DNA from: Haloferacaceae archaeon
GTDB taxonomy: Archaea > Halobacteriota > Halobacteria > Halobacteriales > Haloferacaceae
Assembly: GCA_003554115.1 (NCBI GenBank)
Contig: PWFE01000159.1
Coordinates: forward strand, 1-9,919
Reading direction: 5' to 3'
DNA length: 9,919 nt
Part shown: positions 6,594 to 9,919 of the stretch, piece after piece
How the letters are laid out: every line of letters begins with the position of its first letter
How positions within the stretch are numbered: the stretch's first letter is position 1
Made by a program: the position numbers and the translations under genes
The notes under the pieces: model-generated
The model's database searches: none
The model's input: the letters and a program-made list of their open reading frames with translations, nothing else
Told to the model about the DNA's origin: nothing

Positions 6594-7571
6594 GTGCAGG
6601 GTGTCTATCCCCTCCAGTCAGTTGGCGAGGCACTGCTGGATGTGCTGCCGCTTGTCGCACGAATCGCGGTGGTGATTTCGGTTGCCGTGTATCTCGCCAA
6701 CGTGGCGGTTGCGTTCGGGCTCGTCCAGAAGATTGCGGGGCTCTCGAAGTATCTGACTGGCCCTGCAAACCTCCCTGAGGACGTGGGGACCGCGATTCTG
6801 ACGACAACGGTGTCGACAACCGCCGGGTATGCGATGCTCGCGGATTTGCGCGAATCCGGCTATCTCGATGATCGGGCTACCTTGGTGGCGGTGATGATGA
6901 ACACGTTCTTCGGTTTTACACAGCACGTCTTTACCTACTATATCCCGGTCTTGATTCCGATTCTCGGGATCTATGTCGGCACGCTGTATGTCGCCTCGCG
7001 GGCGGTGATCGCGCTGGCGATCTCCCTCGTCGGGGTCGCTGCGGGCGCGATGTTGCTCTCGGAGAAAAACGTCGACCACTCGGCGCAACTCGATCCGGAC
7101 GAACTCGACGAGGCGAATCAAACCACCCGCCAGCGACTGCTGTCGGCGTGGGACCGGACCCGACCAACGCTTCGTCGACTGGTGCCACGGCTGGCAGTCA
7201 TCTACACAATTGTGACGCTCATTGTCACACAGTATGATCTGGAGGCGATCACGGGCTCGGTCGATCCGCTGGCTCAGTTGGTTGGGTTGCCAGCGGCCGC
7301 TGTGGGTGTTATTGCCGTCTACACGGTCGATACTACGGCCGGTGCCGCGACAATTGCGCCGATGCTTGATGACATCTTTACGCCGCGACAGGCGGTCGCA
7401 ACGCTGCTTTTGGGTGGAATCGTCTCGTTTGCGGTCTCAACGTTCAAGCGGTCGATTCCGTTTCAGTACGGGATCTGGGGTGCGGAGTTTGGAACGAAAG
7501 TAATCGTTGTCAACACTGTGCTCAAGATCGTGTTTATCTCACTGACAGTCGTGACACTACTGGCGATCTGA
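6594..7571 (+). CDS. Nucleoside recognition / Gate domain membrane protein
   Basis: A 325-residue polytopic inner-membrane protein resembling archaeal nucleoside-recognition (Gate) domain proteins; the substrate is unknown. The start is set at GTG 6594 because the frame has no ATG between the yjbQ overlap and residue 81, and the first helix begins soon after. Long hydrophobic stretches cover residues ~18-44, 113-155 (probably two helices), 198-213, 226-258, 266-284 and 301-325. The two halves look duplicated: TTVSTTAGYAMLADL with FFGFTQHVFTYYIPVL (71-120) corresponds to YTVDTTAGAATIAPML with SFAVSTFKRSIPFQYG (243-293). A polar acidic loop, ~158-195, separates them. This internal pseudo-symmetry, with a conserved TTAG motif in each half, is typical of Gate proteins. 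It is convergent with the DUF7123-like gene (36-nt gap). Confidence 0.78.
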   Translation: MQGVYPLQSVGEALLDVLPLVARIAVVISVAVYLANVAVAFGLVQKIAGLSKYLTGPANLPEDVGTAILTTTVSTTAGYAMLADLRESGYLDDRATLVAVMMNTFFGFTQHVFTYYIPVLIPILGIYVGTLYVASRAVIALAISLVGVAAGAMLLSEKNVDHSAQLDPDELDEANQTTRQRLLSAWDRTRPTLRRLVPRLAVIYTIVTLIVTQYDLEAITGSVDPLAQLVGLPAAAVGVIAVYTVDTTAGAATIAPMLDDIFTPRQAVATLLLGGIVSFAVSTFKRSIPFQYGIWGAEFGTKVIVVNTVLKIVFISLTVVTLLAI

Positions 7572-7607
7572 GCCTCGAAGGAGTGGGGTGGGTAGACGGT
7601 GGGTTCG

Positions 7608-7865
7608 TCAGTTGGTCTGCTCAACACGCCATGTGGTCGCGCCGGTGTACGACCACCGTTCGATCGACAGGTCGTCGACCGACTCTTGGAGTTTGACGAT
7701 CAGCGCGCCGATCTCTTTCGATGAGAGGCCGACGTCATCAGCGATGAACTTGCTTTTAAAGTACATCTCGCCGTCCTCAACGCGGTCGCGCAGATAGTCG
7801 GCAAGTCGCTCGTCTTTCGGTCTGGTCGTGTCGTCTATTGAAACAGGGTGTGATGTTACACTCAT
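7608..7865 (-). CDS. DUF7123-like small winged-helix protein
   Basis: An 85-residue protein that I match, from recall of the family pattern, to the haloarchaeal DUF7123 group. Visible elements are a short disordered N terminus (1-18), a helix RLADYLRDRV (20-29), the hallmark YFKSKFIADDVGLSSKEIGA (35-54), which reads as a helix-turn-helix, a second helix IVKLQESVDDL, and a C-terminal beta wing SIERWSYTGATTWRV (67-81). The overall shape is a single winged helix of the kind used in archaeal DNA-binding regulators; a target is not known. Its ATG begins 2 nt after the stop of the small membrane protein, so the two are co-transcribed and probably translationally coupled. No other domain is present. 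Confidence 0.75.
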   Translation of the reverse strand: MSVTSHPVSIDDTTRPKDERLADYLRDRVEDGEMYFKSKFIADDVGLSSKEIGALIVKLQESVDDLSIERWSYTGATTWRVEQTN

Positions 7866-7867
7866 TG

Positions 7868-8122
7868 TCAGTTGTTGGTGTGGTTGTGTCCGACGAGCAG
7901 TGCGATCAGATTCAATGCAAGCAGGCCGATGACGATGTAGCCAGTCTGGGGCCCCAAGCCACCCGACAGCAGTGGCAGATACACCAGCGGCAGCAGAATC
8001 GCCGACCAGAAACTGATGCGTCTGATCGTCGAGCCGATCGCGAGGGTACCATGCCGCACGAGCGATGTCGACGCTGCGACATCGCTCGTGTTCTGTCCGT
8101 GGTTTGGCGTGAGGTTTTTCAT
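7868..8122 (-). CDS. Small two-helix membrane protein, unknown function
   Basis: I do not recognise a family. With the start at ATG 8122 it has 84 residues: a polar Ser/Thr/Asn-rich N terminus (1-36), a first hydrophobic helix around FWSAILLPLVYLPLLSG (38-54), a short GLGPQT turn, a second helix YIVIGLLALNLIALLVG (62-78) and a His-containing tail GHNHTNN. ATG 8149 in the same frame would add nine residues, but it sits too close to the TATA-like element (centre ~8167), whereas GGTGA lies 8 nt before ATG 8122 as a plausible Shine-Dalgarno. A third option is GTG 8059, giving a 63-residue core after the hairpin. The gene is followed by the DUF7123-like gene after 2 nt, so the pair probably acts together, for example as a membrane-linked regulator couple (inference). 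Confidence 0.6.
   Translation of the reverse strand: MKNLTPNHGQNTSDVAASTSLVRHGTLAIGSTIRRISFWSAILLPLVYLPLLSGGLGPQTGYIVIGLLALNLIALLVGHNHTNN
8057..8090. repeat. Perfect 14-bp inverted repeat inside the small membrane gene
   Basis: Arms CACGAGCGATGTCG (8057-8070) and CGACATCGCTCGTG (8077-8090) are exact reverse complements around the 6-nt spacer ACGCTG. It spans codons 12-22 of the 84-residue membrane protein (polar segment before the first helix). As RNA it would form a very stable GC-rich stem early in the message. No T-run follows, so it is not an intrinsic terminator. Confidence 0.9.
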
Positions 8123-8486
8123 CGGTTGGTCACCGTCTGGTTTCACCATGGACCCAGATACCCATATAATACGACGAGCATTAGCGTCGATTTAGATTCT
8201 TTATCAGCCGAGTAGCCAGTGTTTAAAACCTTTTACAACCTCCTCAAAACCGCTTAGACGTTTTATAATTGCTTCTGCGTCTTTTTCTCTTATTAGTAAG
8301 ATTATTGATATAATTTACCGTCGAATACGTCCAAGAGTCGACAAAGCGGGATTGGGAAGGTGGAAAATCAGCGCTCATAGCTGGTGCGCAGTAGTGTCGC
8401 AAAACGAATTGTGGGAGGGTGGTCGACGGCATGATCGATCAGGTCGTTGAACGGTCGGTTCTGCAGTGGCTGACTGATCAGGCTAG
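8123..8486. other. Gene-free interval, partly AT-rich
   Basis: No convincing gene lies between the small membrane protein and the UPF0201 stop. From ~8217 to ~8325 the sequence is strikingly AT-rich with T-runs (for example TTTTATAATTG and CTTTTTCTCTTATTAG), unlike its surroundings; the rest is normal. One short forward frame, ATG 8431 to TAG 8490, encodes 19 residues beginning MIDQVVERSVLQW and could be a gene-end remnant, but nothing supports expression. UPF0201 transcription probably ends in the interval, since on the reverse strand it enters this region. Confidence 0.5.
8164..8171 (-). promoter_or_regulatory. TATA-like element for the small membrane / DUF7123 unit
   Basis: Reverse-strand TATTATAT is centred near 8167, predicting transcription from about 8140. 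That is downstream of ATG 8149 and about 20 nt before ATG 8122, which supports the shorter start for the membrane protein. Confidence 0.45.
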
Positions 8487-8903
8487 TTAGCGTGAGGCCG
8501 GATCAATGGGAGTGCCGTCCTCGGTCGGTGGGGCGACAGCATCGATAATCGATTCGACATCCGGCTGGCGGACAGTGACCTCAACGGTGATATCGCCGAG
8601 CTCGTCGGGATTGCCGACCGCGAAGTTGACGACGCCCTCAAAGGCGGCCTGCTTTTTAAGCGAGAAAGAAAACGACTCCTCGTCGGCGTGTTTGAAAAAC
8701 TCCCGACGGGCGGTGTCGAGAATCTCCTGTTCGTGGAGCACGTCCGAAAACGGATCAAGCGTGTGGGTTTCGGCGACGAGCCTGCCGGGTTCGTGGCTGA
8801 ACTCGGCGTTCGGAAACACGCTGCTGACTGCATCTTCGACGCGGTCGGTGACCTCTGTGGGGTTGACCGGAACCTCGATTTGGACGTCGATACTGTAGAT
8901 CAT
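8487..8903 (-). CDS. UPF0201 family protein, putative RNA-binding / exosome-associated
   Basis: A 138-residue soluble protein of the archaeal UPF0201 group (COG1325), described as an RNA-binding domain protein and a predicted exosome-associated factor; biochemical function is unproven. It opens MIYSIDVQIEVPVNPTE, a beta strand followed by a paired helix (RVEDAVSSVFPN) as in the family. It has a second alpha/beta unit with LHEQEILDTARREFF (56-70), a KKQAAFEGVVNF segment (83-94) and a strand DITVEVTV before an unstructured Pro/Asp tail. The ATG overlaps the stop of the upstream UPF0200 gene in an ATGA, so translation is coupled. I recall that the two families are fused in an Archaeoglobus protein, which supports joint function. 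Confidence 0.87.
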   Translation of the reverse strand: MIYSIDVQIEVPVNPTEVTDRVEDAVSSVFPNAEFSHEPGRLVAETHTLDPFSDVLHEQEILDTARREFFKHADEESFSFSLKKQAAFEGVVNFAVGNPDELGDITVEVTVRQPDVESIIDAVAPPTEDGTPIDPASR

Positions 8904-9463
8904 TGGGTCGAATCAACGTTCGGCGACTCCAAAAGGAGTTCGTGTGCGCGAGCGCGGAACGCTTCGAGCGAGTCGGTGTTGTCGACGCGGTAGTCGGCCG
9001 CCTGCATGACCTCACCCATCCCGAAGTTGAGTTCGCGTTCGTCGCGGGCCCGCAGCGCTTCGAGATCACCGTCGGAGGCATCACGGCCGCGGTCGGCGAG
9101 TCGCTCGGCCCGGAGTTCGAAGGGGGCCTCAACGCTAACGATTTCGAAGTTCTCGCCGAACGCCTCGCGGAAGGCTTCGACTTCGACCATCGACCGCAGG
9201 CCGTCGACGACGACGGTGTCGGTCGTCTCGACCGCATCTCGGACCATCGGCAGTGAGCGTTCGGCGATGGCCGCGGGGCCGTTTTCGGCGCGGAGGGCTT
9301 TGGCGACGGTGCCGTGGTTTTCGGCGGGATCGAGACCGCGATCACGGCAGGCCTGGCGGATCACATCACCCATCGTGACGACCGGGATGTCGTGTTCGCG
9401 GGCGACCGCCGCGAGCTCGCCTTTGCCGCTGCCGGCGAGGCCGACGGTTCCGAGTACTCTCAT
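8900..9463 (-). CDS. UPF0200 P-loop kinase-like protein (dephospho-CoA kinase-like)
   Basis: A 187-residue cytoplasmic nucleotide-binding protein of the archaeal UPF0200 family, often annotated as a dephospho-CoA kinase-like or nucleoside-monophosphate kinase-like ATPase; the real substrate is unknown. A Walker A motif GLAGSGKGE is at 8-16. A conserved MGDVIR (31-36), a helical NMP-binding/lid-like region rich in Arg/Glu (40-75), VVVDGLRSMVEVEAF (84-98) with the Walker B-like Asp 87, and the RDERELNFGMGEVMQAADY block (140-158) typical of UPF0200 follow. I place the start at ATG 9463 because the protein then begins MRVLGTVGLAGSGKG as family members do; the 34 upstream in-frame codons are Arg-rich and run into the tRNA. 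The UPF0201 gene follows with a 4-nt overlap. Confidence 0.9.
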   Translation of the reverse strand: MRVLGTVGLAGSGKGELAAVAREHDIPVVTMGDVIRQACRDRGLDPAENHGTVAKALRAENGPAAIAERSLPMVRDAVETTDTVVVDGLRSMVEVEAFREAFGENFEIVSVEAPFELRAERLADRGRDASDGDLEALRARDERELNFGMGEVMQAADYRVDNTDSLEAFRARAHELLLESPNVDSTQ

Positions 9464-9485
9464 ACCGCGGCGGTAGTTGGTTGGG

Positions 9486-9493
9486 AGACTTAG
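9486..9493 (-). promoter_or_regulatory. TATA-like element of the UPF0200-UPF0201 operon
   Basis: Reverse-strand CCTAAGTC is centred about 26 nt before ATG 9463. It is a modest match, but the position fits a leaderless transcript. No Shine-Dalgarno sequence is seen directly upstream. Confidence 0.4.
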
Positions 9494-9504
9494 GTGTGCT
9501 GTTC

Positions 9505-9529
9505 GCCGACGGGTTCGAACCCAAACGGC
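9505..9529. repeat. Nested dyad around the palindrome GGGTTCGAACCC
   Basis: A perfect 12-bp palindrome GGGTTCGAACCC (9511-9522) is flanked by GCCG (9505-9508) and CGGC (9526-9529), which also pair. The core resembles a tRNA T-arm (compare GTGGGTTCGAATCCCA in the tRNA at 9610-9625). It sits between the UPF0200 promoter and the tRNA gene, so it could be an operator or a remnant of a tRNA 3' end; no full cloverleaf can be built around it. Confidence 0.6.
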
Positions 9530-9559
9530 TTTGTACGTTATTGGTCGACCATTGGATGA

Positions 9560-9634
9560 GGGCACGTAGCTCAGTCTGGACAGAGCGTTTGGCTTCTAAC
9601 CAAATGGTCGTGGGTTCGAATCCCATCGTGCCCG
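9560..9634 (+). tRNA. tRNA-Arg (anticodon UCU)
   Basis: A complete 75-nt cloverleaf. Acceptor GGGCACG (9560-9566) pairs perfectly with CGTGCCC (9627-9633), with discriminator G at 9634. D stem GCTC/GAGC (9569-9572/9583-9586) encloses a loop with GG. Anticodon stem TTTGG/CCAAA (9588-9592/9600-9604) holds the loop CTTCTAA, with T33 at 9594 and anticodon TCT at 9595-9597, which reads AGA/AGG. The variable region is 5 nt, and T stem GTGGG/CCCAT (one G-U) encloses TTCGAAT. CCA is not encoded, usual in haloarchaea, and no intron is present. A TTTGTACGTTA element about 25 nt upstream could be its promoter. The 3' end is partly repeated downstream (see the direct repeat entry). Confidence 0.97.
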
Positions 9635-9665
9635 TTCACTCACTTCGTTCCTTCACGGGCACGAT
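9625..9665. repeat. Perfect 11-bp inverted repeat joining the tRNA 3' end and its trailer
   Basis: ATCGTGCCCGT (9625-9635) and ACGGGCACGAT (9655-9665) are exact reverse complements around a 19-nt pyrimidine-rich loop. The left arm includes the 3' acceptor strand of the tRNA, so in the precursor RNA this stem would compete with the cloverleaf. Confidence 0.85.
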
Positions 9666-9714
9666 TTACTCCCACTCGCTCCCTCCGGTCGCTCGCGGGA
9701 GTCCCATCGTGTCC
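9657..9714. repeat. Nested hairpin resembling a collapsed tRNA acceptor
   Basis: GGGCACGAT (9657-9665) pairs with ATCGTGTCC (9706-9714, one G-U), and just inside it ACTCCC (9668-9673) pairs with GGGAGT (9697-9702). The outer strands copy the tRNA acceptor strands, but D, anticodon and T arms are absent. The right strand contains the att-like repeat. Confidence 0.6.
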
Positions 9715-9832
9715 ATTCCACATAGCGCAGATATAAGGCGACCAGAGACAGTCGACGTACTTTTCACAATAATTATCAAATGCTGCAAGTCGACACCAAA
9801 ATCTTTTACTCAATACTGAATAGTAATTTGTA
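9715..9832 (+). other. AT-rich intergenic stretch with methyltransferase promoter
   Basis: After the hairpin the sequence turns AT-rich (for example CACAATAATTATCAAATG and TAGTAATTTG), unlike the housekeeping genes to the left. Within it, CTTTTAC (9803-9809) is centred about 27 nt before ATG 9833, an excellent haloarchaeal TATA position. No gene is supported here on either strand. Confidence 0.55.
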
Positions 9833-9919
9833 ATGGAAACGGAGCATCGCGTCCAGATCGGTGATTCGCGGTCGCTCGACGAGCTTAAACCCAACTCTGT
9901 CGACCTCGTCGTTACATCC
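9833..9919 (+). CDS. DNA methyltransferase, N-terminal fragment (runs off window)
   Basis: Only 29 codons are visible and no stop is reached. The fragment begins METEHRVQIGDSRSL and continues to SVDLVVTS at the window edge. The pattern (strand, GDS, short helix, acidic turn, then SVDLVVTS just before an expected PPY) is the start of beta-class DNA amino-methyltransferases (N6-adenine or N4-cytosine), where motif IV, (S/T)PPY, comes early in the protein and the AdoMet-binding motif comes late. The catalytic PPY would be the next residues, outside the window. A TATA-like element 27 nt upstream supports ATG 9833 as a leaderless start. Lying just after a tRNA with a displaced 3' repeat and an AT-rich shift, it is probably accessory: an orphan methylase, a restriction-modification gene or a defence-island gene. 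Confidence 0.72.
   Translation, partial: METEHRVQIGDSRSLDELKPNSVDLVVTS

Larger units (their letters stand above)
9621..9714 (+). repeat. Direct repeat of the tRNA-Arg 3' end, att-like
   Basis: The last 13 paired bases of the tRNA, TCCCATCGTGCCC (9621-9633), recur as TCCCATCGTGTCC (9702-9714), with 12 of 13 identical and 81 nt between copies. Displaced copies of tRNA 3' ends are the usual footprint of site-specific integration into tRNA genes. Here the spacing is too short for a whole element, so this is a candidate remnant or a tandem attachment site. Confidence 0.6.

Noticed and set aside
8057..8090. Intrinsic terminator
   Set aside because: The stem is GC-rich but no T-run follows on either strand, and it lies inside an open reading frame.
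8244..8432. Reverse-strand 62-codon open frame
   Set aside because: The product is strongly basic with a low-complexity tail, runs through the AT-rich patch and has no start signal, unlike the acidic proteins around it.
9464..9565. N-terminal extension of the UPF0200 protein to 9565
   Set aside because: The added segment is Arg-rich, overlaps the tRNA-Arg 5' end and crosses the predicted promoter; the family start is at 9463.
9481..9819. Forward open frame of 112 codons across the tRNA
   Set aside because: It reads through the tRNA gene and hairpins and has no protein signature.
9640..9894. Reverse-strand 84-codon open frame over the tRNA trailer and methyltransferase start
   Set aside because: It is antisense to the repeat region and methyltransferase, rich in Trp/Cys/Tyr, with no motif or promoter.

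Overview
The window is chromosomal DNA from a halophilic archaeon (class Halobacteria). The evidence is acidic, Asp/Glu-rich proteins, an archaeal SRP54 with a Gly-rich tail, a HalX-type response regulator, a DUF7123-like protein, an archaeal UPF0200/UPF0201 pair, and many genes whose start codon lies about 25-29 nt after a TATA-like element, as in leaderless haloarchaeal transcripts. Base composition looks moderate for the group (mid-50s % GC by eye), with AT-rich patches near 8220-8325 and 9720-9835. I cannot name a genus.

Layout. (1) 1-980: 3' part of ftsY, the SRP receptor GTPase. (2) 1145-3566: a signalling cassette of one forward DICT-domain sensor gene and, convergent to it, a reverse-strand pair encoding a soluble histidine kinase with a degenerate receiver domain and a receiver-HalX response regulator. 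(3) 3695-5089: srp54. The signalling cassette therefore lies between the two genes whose products dock with each other during co-translational membrane targeting. (4) 5131-6485, reverse strand: surE (nucleotidase) and a YjbQ/UPF0047 protein, separated by a noncoding 33-bp tandem duplication. (5) 6594-7571, forward: a polytopic nucleoside-recognition/Gate-type membrane protein, divergent from yjbQ. (6) 7608-8122, reverse: a two-gene unit of a small two-helix membrane protein and a DUF7123-like winged-helix protein; a perfect 14-bp inverted repeat lies inside the first gene. (7) 8123-8486: no credible gene, partly AT-rich. (8) 8487-9463, reverse: the UPF0200 P-loop kinase-like gene and the UPF0201 gene, overlapping by ATGA. 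(9) 9560-9634: tRNA-Arg(UCU), followed by repeats of its 3' end, an AT-rich stretch and the first 29 codons of a DNA methyltransferase running off the window.

Most of the window is conserved archaeal housekeeping: SRP targeting, nucleotide and cofactor metabolism, and a putative exosome-associated protein. The least ordinary parts are the sensor/two-component cassette between ftsY and srp54, the structured repeats between genes, and the right edge, where a tRNA gene, a displaced copy of its 3' end, an AT shift and a methyltransferase together look like the border of an integrated element. No complete undescribed system is visible. The best candidate for one would begin at the right edge and continue outside the window.
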